This document shows, in pieces, positions 9,530 to 16,785 of a stretch of 64,000 nucleotides of DNA (the stretch's first letter is position 1; each line of letters opens with the position of its first letter). The stretch lies in the NCBI RefSeq assembly GCF_000717995.1, contig NZ_JODM01000029.1, positions 1 through 64,000 on the forward strand, read 5' to 3'. Origin of the DNA: Streptomyces violaceorubidus (lineage in GTDB: Bacteria > Actinomycetota > Actinomycetes > Streptomycetales > Streptomycetaceae). Below the pieces are notes generated by a model. That model did no database searches and was not told the origin of the DNA. It saw nothing but the letters and a program-made list of their open reading frames with translations. Position numbers and translations under genes: made by a program.

Positions 9530-10101
9530 GCTACGACCCGCCGCGCCCGGCCGGACGTCTGCTGCTCACCCCCGAGGACCGGGAGGCCCCCGAGCGGGTA
9601 CGGCGCCTGCGCCGGCTCGGTCTCGCGGACCGCGCCGACCCGGCCCTCGACGCCTTCGCCGCGCACCTCGCCGTCCTCGCCGAGGCACCGTACGCGATGG
9701 TCAACTTCCCTGTGGAGGGCGGGCAGTTCTTCGCCGGCCTGCGGGTGCCGGAGGTCCCGCCGGTGACGCGGGGCGACGGGACCAGCCCCGAGTTCGGCCG
9801 GGTCCAGCCCCGGGACCACGGCTTCTGCCCCCACGTGGTGGTCCGGCGCAAGGCACTGGTCCTGGAGGACGTGCGCGACTACCCGCGCTTCGCGGGCAAC
9901 CACGTCGTCGACGCGTTCGGCATCCGCTCCTACCTCGGCGCGCCCCTCATCGACAGCACGGGGACGGTCCTCGGCACGGTGTCCGCCGCCGACGTGCGGC
10001 CCCGGACCTGGGGGACCCCGGGGCTGGCCACGATCAAGTCGGCGGCGGCCGACCTCGTACGGCGCATCGAGCGCAGCGCGGAGGACGGGCTGCCCCTGTG
10101 A
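9526..10101 (+). CDS. GAF-domain protein at the end of the conservon
   Basis: A 191-residue protein whose ATG overlaps the cvnD stop. Most of it is one GAF domain: a helix [21 protein letters not shown], a central [19 protein letters not shown], then [24 protein letters not shown], a classic GAF tail. The buried FCPH Cys/His is typical of GAF proteins related to cyclic-nucleotide or redox sensors, but no cofactor can be assigned. There is no output domain. Tight coupling suggests that it is a sensory input or effector for the GTPase module; this is inference. A ~200-bp spacer follows before tdh. Confidence 0.8.
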   Translation: MSYDPPRPAGRLLLTPEDREAPERVRRLRRLGLADRADPALDAFAAHLAVLAEAPYAMVNFPVEGGQFFAGLRVPEVPPVTRGDGTSPEFGRVQPRDHGFCPHVVVRRKALVLEDVRDYPRFAGNHVVDAFGIRSYLGAPLIDSTGTVLGTVSAADVRPRTWGTPGLATIKSAAADLVRRIERSAEDGLPL

Positions 10102-10303
10102 GCCGCGGGCGGGCCCGCGCGGCGGCCTGAGCGGTGGCCCGTGCGGAGGGCGTGAAGGAAAGCTGCGGCCGGGCTTAAGAAAGGCTCGATGGACCGGGGG
10201 CGGTGCCGTACGGCAGATTGCTGTGCGATTCCCTCCCCTCCCCGGACGCGGGCCGCTTCGGCGTGCCCACCGCCGGGACCTCACCCCGTCAGGAGCCGTA
10301 GCG

Positions 10304-11332
10304 TTGAAGGCGCTGGTCAAGGAGAAGGCGGAGCCCGGCCTGTGGCTCGCGGACGTGCCGGAGCCCGCCGTGGGACCCGGTGACGTCCTCATCAAGGTGC
10401 TGCGCACCGGCATCTGCGGCACCGACCTGCACATCCGGGCCTGGGACGGCTGGGCGCAGCAGGCCATCCGCACCCCGCTCGTCGTCGGCCACGAGTTCGT
10501 CGGCGAGGTCGTCGGGACCGGGCGCGACGTCACCGACATCAAGATCGGCGACCGCGTCAGCGGCGAGGGCCACCTGGTCTGCGGCAAGTGCCGCAACTGC
10601 CTGGCCGGACGGCGCCACCTGTGCCGGGCCACGGTCGGCCTCGGCGTCGGCCGGGACGGGGCGTTCGCCGAGTACGTCGCCCTGCCCGCGACCAACGTCT
10701 GGGTGCACCGCGTCCCCGTCGACCTCGACGTCGCCGCGATCTTCGACCCCTTCGGCAACGCCGTGCACACCGCGCTGTCCTTCCCGCTGGTCGGCGAGGA
10801 CGTCCTCATCACCGGCGCCGGACCGATCGGCCTGATGGCCGCCGCCGTGGCCCGGCACGCGGGCGCCCGCAACGTCGTGATCACCGACGTGAGCGAGCAG
10901 CGGCTGGAGCTGGCCCGCAAGGTCGGCGTCAGCCTCGCCCTGAACGTCACGGACGCCACCATCGCCGACGGACAGCGCGAGTTGGGCCTGCGCGAGGGCT
11001 TCGACATCGGCCTGGAGATGTCCGGCCGCCCCGAGGCCATGCGCGACATGATCGCCAACATGACGCACGGCGGCCGGATCGCCATGCTCGGCCTGCCCGC
11101 CGAGGAGTTCCCGGTCGACTGGGCCCGGATCGTCACCTCCATGATCACCGTCAAGGGCATCTACGGCCGCGAGATGTTCGAGACCTGGTACGCCATGTCC
11201 GTGCTGCTCGAAGGCGGCCTCGACCTCGCCCCGGTGATCACCGGCCGGTACTCCCACCGCGACTTCGAGGCCGCGTTCGCCGACGCCGCGAGCGGCCGGG
11301 GCGGCAAGGTCATCCTCGACTGGACCGCGTAA
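10304..11332 (+). CDS. tdh: L-threonine 3-dehydrogenase
   Basis: A zinc-dependent medium-chain dehydrogenase of 342 residues oxidising L-threonine to 2-amino-3-ketobutyrate with NAD+. TTG 10304 is chosen because AGGAG lies 8 bases upstream and the protein then starts [14 protein letters not shown], the usual length. Visible signatures are GICGTDLHI (catalytic zinc Cys), GHEFVGEV, the structural-zinc cluster [15 protein letters not shown] and the Rossmann GAGPIGLMA. The downstream kbl gene, 28 bases away, completes the threonine-to-glycine pathway and makes this call firm. The 200 bases upstream hold no gene and no riboswitch that I recognise. Confidence 0.95.
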   Translation: MKALVKEKAEPGLWLADVPEPAVGPGDVLIKVLRTGICGTDLHIRAWDGWAQQAIRTPLVVGHEFVGEVVGTGRDVTDIKIGDRVSGEGHLVCGKCRNCLAGRRHLCRATVGLGVGRDGAFAEYVALPATNVWVHRVPVDLDVAAIFDPFGNAVHTALSFPLVGEDVLITGAGPIGLMAAAVARHAGARNVVITDVSEQRLELARKVGVSLALNVTDATIADGQRELGLREGFDIGLEMSGRPEAMRDMIANMTHGGRIAMLGLPAEEFPVDWARIVTSMITVKGIYGREMFETWYAMSVLLEGGLDLAPVITGRYSHRDFEAAFADAASGRGGKVILDWTA

Positions 11333-11360
11333 GTCATCTGCTTTACAAGGAGCTTGTGAG

Positions 11361-12554
11361 ATGTTCGACTCCGTGCGCGACGACCTGCGCGCCACCCTCG
11401 ACGAGATCCGCGCCGCCGGCCTGCACAAGCCCGAGCGCGTGATCGGCACCCCGCAGTCCGCGACCGTCAACGTCACGGCGGGCGGGCGCCCCGGCGAGGT
11501 CCTCAACTTCTGCGCCAACAACTACCTCGGCCTCGCCGACCACCCCGAGGTCGTCGCCGCCGCCCACGAGGCACTGGACCGCTGGGGCTACGGCATGGCC
11601 TCCGTGCGCTTCATCTGCGGCACCCAGGAGGTGCACAAGGAGCTGGAGGCCCGGCTCTCCGCGTTCCTCGGCCAGGAGGACACGATCCTCTACTCCTCCT
11701 GCTTCGACGCCAACGGCGGCGTCTTCGAGACCCTGCTGGGCCCCGAGGACGCGGTGATCTCCGACGCCCTCAACCACGCCTCGATCATCGACGGCATCCG
11801 GCTGTCCAAGGCGCGCCGCTTCCGCTACGCCAACCGTGACCTCGCCGACCTGGAGCGGCAGCTCAAGGACGCCTCCGACGCCCGGCGCCGCCTGATCGTC
11901 ACCGACGGCGTCTTCTCCATGGACGGCTACGTCGCCCCGCTCGCCGAGATCTGCGACCTCGCCGAGCGCTACGACGCCATGGTCATGGTCGACGACTCGC
12001 ACGCCGTCGGCTTCGTCGGCCCCGGCGGGCGCGGCACCCCCGAGCTGCACGGCGTCATGGACCGCGTCGACATCATCACCGGCACCCTCGGCAAGGCGCT
12101 GGGCGGCGCCTCCGGCGGCTACGTCGCCGCCCGCGCGGAGATCGTCGCCCTGCTGCGCCAGCGCTCCCGCCCGTACCTCTTCTCCAACACCCTCGCCCCG
12201 GTGATCGCCGCCGCCTCCCTCAAGGTGCTCGACCTGCTGGAGTCGGCCGACGACCTGCGCGTCCGCCTCGCCGAGAACACCGCCCTGTTCCGCCGCCGGA
12301 TGACCGAGGAGGGCTTCGACATCCTCCCCGGCGACCACCCCATCGCGCCCGTCATGATCGGCGACGCGTCGAAGGCGGGCCGCATGGCGGAGCTGCTCCT
12401 GGAGCGCGGGGTGTACGTGATCGGCTTCTCCTACCCGGTCGTCCCGCAGGACAAGGCCCGCATCCGCGTCCAGCTGTCCGCCGCCCACTCCACGGACGAC
12501 GTGAACCGCGCGGTAGACGCCTTCGTCCTCGCCCGGGAGCAGCTCGCCGCCTGA
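11361..12554 (+). CDS. kbl: 2-amino-3-ketobutyrate coenzyme A ligase (glycine C-acetyltransferase)
   Basis: A 397-residue PLP-dependent alpha-oxoamine synthase that cleaves 2-amino-3-ketobutyrate with CoA to glycine and acetyl-CoA. The PLP lysine is K245 in [15 protein letters not shown]. The aspartate and histidine that hold the cofactor are in [11 protein letters not shown] (about 208-218), and [12 protein letters not shown] is the usual N-terminal motif. The start has AAGGAG 8 bases upstream. It is co-directional with tdh and probably co-transcribed; the LysR gene starts 29 bases downstream. Confidence 0.95.
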   Translation: MFDSVRDDLRATLDEIRAAGLHKPERVIGTPQSATVNVTAGGRPGEVLNFCANNYLGLADHPEVVAAAHEALDRWGYGMASVRFICGTQEVHKELEARLSAFLGQEDTILYSSCFDANGGVFETLLGPEDAVISDALNHASIIDGIRLSKARRFRYANRDLADLERQLKDASDARRRLIVTDGVFSMDGYVAPLAEICDLAERYDAMVMVDDSHAVGFVGPGGRGTPELHGVMDRVDIITGTLGKALGGASGGYVAARAEIVALLRQRSRPYLFSNTLAPVIAAASLKVLDLLESADDLRVRLAENTALFRRRMTEEGFDILPGDHPIAPVMIGDASKAGRMAELLLERGVYVIGFSYPVVPQDKARIRVQLSAAHSTDDVNRAVDAFVLAREQLAA

Positions 12555-12583
12555 ACCCCCGGTGACCTGAGAGAATCGATCCC

Positions 12584-13486
12584 ATGATCGAGGCGCGGCG
12601 GCTGCACATCCTGCGAGCGGTGGCGGACCACCGCACCGTGACCGCGGCGGCCGCCGCGCTGTACCTCACCCCGTCCGCGGTCTCCCAGCAGCTCGCCGCC
12701 CTGGAGCAGGAGACCGGGCACCGCCTGGTCGAGCGCGGCGCCAAGGGCGTACGGCTGACCCCGGCCGGGGAGATCCTGCTCAGCCACACCAACGCCGTCC
12801 TCGCCCAGCTGGAGCGGGCGGAGGCCGAACTGGCCGCCTACGGCTCGGGCCAGGCCGGCACCGTCACGGTCGCCTCCTTCGCGACCGGCATCGCCCTCGT
12901 CGTCGCGCCCGCCCTGGCCCGCCTCGCCCGATCGGCGCCCGGCATCCGCGTGCGCGTCCAGGACGCCGAGGGCGACGCCAGCCTGCCGATGGTCCTGGAC
13001 CGGCAGCTCGACGTGGCGGTCGCCGTCGAGTACCGCGGGGCGCCGTCCGCCGACGACCCGCGCCTGACCCACGTCCCGCTGTACGCCGAGCCCTTCGACG
13101 CGGTCGTGCCGGTCGCCCACCGCCTCGCCGACGCCGAGGAGGTGCCGCTCGCCGAGCTGGCCAAGGACACCTGGATCGGCCCCTACCCGGGCAACCCCTG
13201 CCACGACGTGGTCGTCCTGGCCTGCGAGAGCGCCGGGTTCCAGCCGCGCCTCGAACACTCCTCGGACGACTTCCGCGCCGTGGTGTCGCTCGCCGCGGCC
13301 GACGCCGGAGTGGCGCTCGTCCCGCGCTCGGCGCTGCACGGCACCGACCTCACCGGCGTGGTCGTCCGCCCCGTCGACGGGGTCGCGCCCACCCGCCGCG
13401 TCTTCGCGGCCGTACGCCGGGGAGCCGAGGAACACCCGCTGATCCGCCCGGTCCTCGGCGCACTCGGCGAGGCGGCCCGGGCGTGA
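12584..13486 (+). CDS. LysR-family transcriptional regulator
   Basis: A 300-residue LysR regulator. The winged HTH lies at about residues 1-60 (LHILRAVADHRTVTAAAAALYLTPSAVSQQ is the start of it), followed by a periplasmic-binding-like effector domain from about 90. The end-to-start layout directly after tdh-kbl suggests that it may respond to threonine, glycine or a related ligand, but LysR genes usually diverge from their targets and here all three point the same way. The ligand and targets are therefore unknown. The start ATG is 30 bases after the kbl stop. Confidence 0.88.
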   Translation: MIEARRLHILRAVADHRTVTAAAAALYLTPSAVSQQLAALEQETGHRLVERGAKGVRLTPAGEILLSHTNAVLAQLERAEAELAAYGSGQAGTVTVASFATGIALVVAPALARLARSAPGIRVRVQDAEGDASLPMVLDRQLDVAVAVEYRGAPSADDPRLTHVPLYAEPFDAVVPVAHRLADAEEVPLAELAKDTWIGPYPGNPCHDVVVLACESAGFQPRLEHSSDDFRAVVSLAAADAGVALVPRSALHGTDLTGVVVRPVDGVAPTRRVFAAVRRGAEEHPLIRPVLGALGEAARA

Positions 13487-13505
13487 GGCTTCCGTAACAC
13501 GGACG

Positions 13506-13538
13506 TCTCATATTCGGGATAGCGTCCCGGATATGAGA
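13506..13538. promoter_or_regulatory. Near-perfect palindrome spanning promoter and start codon of the XRE-cupin gene
   Basis: Arms TCTCATATTCGGGA (13506-13519) and TCCCGGATATGAGA (13525-13538) pair with one mismatch around a 5-base centre. The regulator's ATG (13533) sits inside the right arm. ATAGCG at 13519-13524 fits a -10 element placed so that transcription would begin at or next to the ATG, giving a leaderless message. A protein bound here would block the -10 and the first codons together, so autoregulation by the encoded XRE protein is likely but inferred. Confidence 0.65.
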
Positions 13539-14111
13539 GACGACGATTCCAGCACGGATGCGGTGGACGCCCGGCTCGCCGCCCGGCTGGCCGCACTGCG
13601 GGCCGAACGCGGCTGGTCGCTGGGCGAGCTGGCGGAGCGCAGCGGGGTGAGCCGGTCCACGCTGTCGCGGGCCGAGCGGGCGGAGACCAGCCCCACCGCG
13701 GCCGTGCTGAACCGCCTGTGCGCGGTCTACGGACGGACCATGTCCCGGCTGCTCAGCGAGGTCGAGGCGGAACCCGCGCTGCTGGTGCGGGCCGCCGAAC
13801 AGCCCGTGTGGGAGGACCGCCCGGCCGGATTCGTACGCCGCTCGGTCTCCCCGCCGCACGCCGGACTGCGCGGCGAGCTCGTCGAGGGACGGCTCACCGC
13901 GGGTGCCGACATCGCCTACGACCGCCCGCCCGTGCCCGGCCTGGAACAGCACGTCTGGGTCCTGGAAGGGGCCCTGGAGATCACGGCACAGGACGTGGAG
14001 CACCACCTCGCCGCCGGGGACTGCCTGCGGATGCGCGTGTGGGGGCCGACCCGGTTCCGGTGCGCCGCGTCCGAGGGCGCGCGCTACGCGCTGGCGGTGG
14101 TGCTGCCGTGA
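13533..14111 (+). CDS. XRE-family regulator with C-terminal cupin domain
   Basis: A 192-residue regulator. An XRE helix-turn-helix occupies about residues 15-70 (LAALRAERGWSLGELAERSGVSRSTLSR is within it) and a cupin-2 fold occupies about 110-190 (HVWVLEGALEITAQ, then AAGDCLRMRVWGPTRFR). Such HTH-cupin proteins sense small molecules or control detoxification and transport genes. No ribosome-binding site precedes the ATG, and the promoter geometry suggests a leaderless transcript. The stop overlaps the GTG of the GNAT gene, so the regulator and acetyltransferase are translationally coupled. Confidence 0.88.
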   Translation: MRDDDSSTDAVDARLAARLAALRAERGWSLGELAERSGVSRSTLSRAERAETSPTAAVLNRLCAVYGRTMSRLLSEVEAEPALLVRAAEQPVWEDRPAGFVRRSVSPPHAGLRGELVEGRLTAGADIAYDRPPVPGLEQHVWVLEGALEITAQDVEHHLAAGDCLRMRVWGPTRFRCAASEGARYALAVVLP

Positions 14112-14653
14112 TCGTGGAACGGGTCGACGAGCGCGGGGCGACGGCACTGCTGGACGGTTTGGCCGCTCTGCTGACCGACACCGTCGCGGGCGGCGCCTCC
14201 GTCGGATTCCTCGCCCCGCTCGGCCACGCGGAGGCCGCGCACTGGTGGCGGGGGCGGGCCGCAGCCGTGGCCGCCGGGCAGCTCGCCCTCTGGGTGGCGC
14301 GGGCGGGGGAGCGGGTGACCGGGACGGTGAGCCTCGCGCTGCCGGACAAGCCCAACAGCCGCCACCGCGCCGAGCTGGTCAAGTTGATGGTGTCCCGCGA
14401 GGCGCGCGGCCAAGGACTGGGCCGGCGGCTGCTGACCGCCGCGGAGGAGGCCGCCGTGGCGGCCGGCATCACCCTCCTCCACCTGGACACCGAGACCGGC
14501 AGCCCCGCCGAGCGCCTGTACCGGTCCGCCGGGTGGACCCGGGTCGGCACGATCCCCGACTACGCGGCGGAGCCGCGCGGGGAACTGCGGCCGACGACGC
14601 TCTACTACAAGCAGGTCGGCGCGCGGCCGGGCGCACCCGCCGTCGCCGGGTGA
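14108..14653 (+). CDS. GNAT-family N-acetyltransferase
   Basis: A 181-residue GNAT acetyltransferase starting at a GTG that overlaps the upstream stop (GTGA). The acetyl-CoA pyrophosphate-binding motif is REARGQGLGRRLL, preceded by VKLMVSREAR and followed by LHLDTETGSPAERLYRSAGWTRVG, the usual motif A/B layout. The substrate is unknown. Coupling to an XRE-cupin regulator suggests an inducible modification or detoxification function (inference). Only about 30 bases separate it from the next gene, which has its own likely promoter. Confidence 0.87.
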   Translation: MIVERVDERGATALLDGLAALLTDTVAGGASVGFLAPLGHAEAAHWWRGRAAAVAAGQLALWVARAGERVTGTVSLALPDKPNSRHRAELVKLMVSREARGQGLGRRLLTAAEEAAVAAGITLLHLDTETGSPAERLYRSAGWTRVGTIPDYAAEPRGELRPTTLYYKQVGARPGAPAVAG

Positions 14654-14683
14654 TTGTCGGTGGCGGCGGCTAGCGTGCCCGAC

Positions 14684-15043
14684 ATGCCGGACGCAGAAGA
14701 CGTACGTCGTATCGCCCTGTCCCTGCCGGACACGACGGAGAAGACCGCCTGGAGCATGCCCACCTTCCGGGTCGCGGGAAAGATGTTCGCGACGCTGCCC
14801 GAGGAGGAGACCTCCCTCGCGGTGCGCTGCCCGAAGGAGGAGCGCGACGAACTGGTGCTGGCCGAGCCGGAGAAGTTCTGGATCGCCGCGCACGAGGCCC
14901 AGTTCGCCTGGGTGCGGGCCCGGCTCGCCGCCCTGGAGGGCGAGGACGAGCTGCGCGACATCCTCGCCGACTCCTGGCGCCAGGCGGCCCCGCCCCGGCT
15001 GCTGGAGGCCCATCCCCGGCTGGGGCTGCCCGCCGGGGGCTGA
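14684..15043 (+). CDS. MmcQ/YjbR-family protein
   Basis: A 119-residue MmcQ/YjbR-like protein (DUF419-type fold) starting MPDAEDVRRIALSLPDT. The conserved body KTAWSMPTFRVAGKMFATLP and the tail WVRARLAALEGEDELRDILADSWRQAAP are family-typical. The frame is open upstream to 14654, but ATG 14684 is chosen because TAGCGT (14671-14676) lies 7 bases before it, a classic Streptomyces leaderless arrangement, and because homologues start here. The biochemical role is unknown; some family members bind DNA. Confidence 0.85.
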   Translation: MPDAEDVRRIALSLPDTTEKTAWSMPTFRVAGKMFATLPEEETSLAVRCPKEERDELVLAEPEKFWIAAHEAQFAWVRARLAALEGEDELRDILADSWRQAAPPRLLEAHPRLGLPAGG

Positions 15044-15088
15044 AAACCCCTCGGGCGTTGTCAGTGCCCCGTGGCATGATCCGAAGAC

Positions 15089-15135
15089 GTGCGTGACAGC
15101 CGGGACCGGAGGGGGGTCCCGGCTGTCGGACGCAC
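15089..15135. terminator. Strong hairpin: terminator or leader structure
   Basis: A 19-bp stem: 15089-15094 with 15130-15135, and 15095-15107 with 15115-15127. There is a 2-base bulge and a 7-base loop of G/A. It starts 45 bases after the MmcQ stop and ends about 46 bases before the MFS start. It could terminate the upstream unit or, if the MFS promoter lies upstream of it, act as a leader structure. No T-run follows. Confidence 0.7.
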
Positions 15136-15181
15136 GGTGCGACGGGAGGGCAGGGGGAGGACAAGGGGAGGGGAGCACGGC

Positions 15182-16489
15182 ATGGTCCGTACGTCGTCGC
15201 GGCCGACGGCCGCCCGAGCCGTCTGGTCGCGGGACTTCGCGCTGTTCTTCGCCGCCCGGGCCGTGGCCCGGCTCGGCGACACCATGCTGCCCGTCGCGCT
15301 CGCCGCCGGACTGCTCCAGCACGGGTACGGGGCGGGCGCGGTCGGCCTCGCCATGGCCGCGACGGCCGCCGCCTTCGCCGCTCTGGTCGTCTTCGGCGGA
15401 GTCCTCGCCGACCGCTTCAGCACCCGCAAGCTCATGATCGGCGCCGACCTGGTCCGGCTCGGCACCCAGGCCCTGGCCGCCGTGCTCTTCTTCTCCGGGC
15501 ACGTCGTGCTCTGGCAGATCTGCGCGATCGGCTTCGCCAACGGCGTGGCGGGCGCCGTCTTCCAGCCCGGCGTCGCCAGCACCGTCCCCCGGCTCGCCTC
15601 CGACGTCCAGGGCGCCAACGGCGCGATACGCGTCGCCGAGTCCGCCGCCCAGCTCGCCGGCCCCGCCGTGGCGGGCCTCCTGGTCGGCTTCGCCTCGCCG
15701 GGCGGGGTCTTCGCCGCCCACGCCACCACCTACGCGGTCAGCGCCCTGTGCCTGCTGCTGCTCCGGCTGCCGCCGCTCGCGCCGGGGAGCCGAGCGGTGT
15801 CCGGGCGGGGGCGCAAGGCCTTCCGCGCCGACCTGGCCGAGGGATGGCGGCAGTTCCGGGCGAGGCGGTGGCTGTGGAGCGTCATAGCCGTCTGGTGCGT
15901 CTACATGATCGCGGTCTGGGGCCCCACCGTGCCGCTGGTCGCCACCGAGGTGGTGGGGGAGCACGGCCCGCGCGCCTACGGGCTGGTCAACTCCGCCCTG
16001 GGCGCGGGGACCGTGGTGGGCGGTCTGCTCGCCCTGCGCCTGCGGCCGGTGCGCATGCTCCGGGCGGGCGCGATCGCCCTCGTCGGCTTCGCCGCCTTCC
16101 CCGCGAGCGTCGGTGCCGGGCTCGGCCTGCCCGCCATGGCGGCCGGAGCCGCCGTCGCCGGGGCCGGCATGTCCTTCTGGGGCGTGATGTGGGCGACCAG
16201 CGTGCAGACCCAGGTCCCGCCGGACGTCCTCAACCGCATCCACGCCTACGACGTGGCGGGCTCGCTCGCGATGATGCCCGTCGGCCAGGCACTGGCCGGC
16301 CCGGCCGCCTCCGTCCTCGGCGCCGACCGGGTGCTGCTCGTCGCCGGTGCGACGAGCTTCGCCGTGTGCGCGGCCGTGCTGCTGATACCGGCGGTGCGCG
16401 GGCTGGTGCGGGTGGAAGCGGCCACGGCGGGGTCGGGCGGCGCCCTGGCCCCGGCCGGGGCCGAGCCGTCCCGCACGCCGACAGGCTGA
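15182..16489 (+). CDS. Major facilitator superfamily transporter (multidrug-type exporter)
   Basis: A 435-residue, twelve-helix MFS protein. The first helix follows RDFALFFAARAVARLGDTM, and the loop 2-3 signature appears as GGVLADRFSTRKLMIGAD. Sequence character (ADRFSTRKLM, FQPGVASTVPRL) fits the MFS_3/enterobactin-exporter-like group of putative drug or metabolite exporters. ATG 15182 is chosen because a GGGGAGGGGAG sequence ends 7 bases before it, although the frame is open further upstream through a hairpin. The substrate is unknown. It is the last protein gene before tRNA-Pro. Confidence 0.85.
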   Translation: MVRTSSRPTAARAVWSRDFALFFAARAVARLGDTMLPVALAAGLLQHGYGAGAVGLAMAATAAAFAALVVFGGVLADRFSTRKLMIGADLVRLGTQALAAVLFFSGHVVLWQICAIGFANGVAGAVFQPGVASTVPRLASDVQGANGAIRVAESAAQLAGPAVAGLLVGFASPGGVFAAHATTYAVSALCLLLLRLPPLAPGSRAVSGRGRKAFRADLAEGWRQFRARRWLWSVIAVWCVYMIAVWGPTVPLVATEVVGEHGPRAYGLVNSALGAGTVVGGLLALRLRPVRMLRAGAIALVGFAAFPASVGAGLGLPAMAAGAAVAGAGMSFWGVMWATSVQTQVPPDVLNRIHAYDVAGSLAMMPVGQALAGPAASVLGADRVLLVAGATSFAVCAAVLLIPAVRGLVRVEAATAGSGGALAPAGAEPSRTPTG

Positions 16490-16595
16490 CGCCTGCGGGA
16501 TCGCGCGCCGGAAAAGCGGTGCGCGACCACCGGCCCGAGTGCGGTATGGTTTCCCTGCGCGTTCGACCAGGGGAAACCCCAGGTCAGATGGGCAA

Positions 16596-16669
<74 letters not shown>

Positions 16670-16685
16670 CTGGAGACGGTCGTTG

Positions 16686-16727
16686 ATCGAGGGGCGGTTG
16701 CGGAGAGATCCGCAACCGCCCCTCGAT
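16686..16727 (+). terminator. Terminator after tRNA-Pro copy 1
   Basis: A perfect 18-bp stem (16686-16703 with 16710-16727) and a 6-base AGAGAT loop, 16 bases after the tRNA. It is followed by TGCTTTCC, a weak pyrimidine run. It separates tRNA transcription from the Mrp operon. Confidence 0.9.
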
Positions 16728-16785
16728 TGCTTTCCCTGCGGCGTGCCTGGACGCTCAGGCGAGATGCCCGATATATCACTGTCGG

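Noticed and set aside
10102..10303. Riboswitch or threonine attenuator before tdh
   Set aside because: No recognised aptamer pattern, no Thr-rich leader peptide and no clear terminator/antiterminator pair was found.
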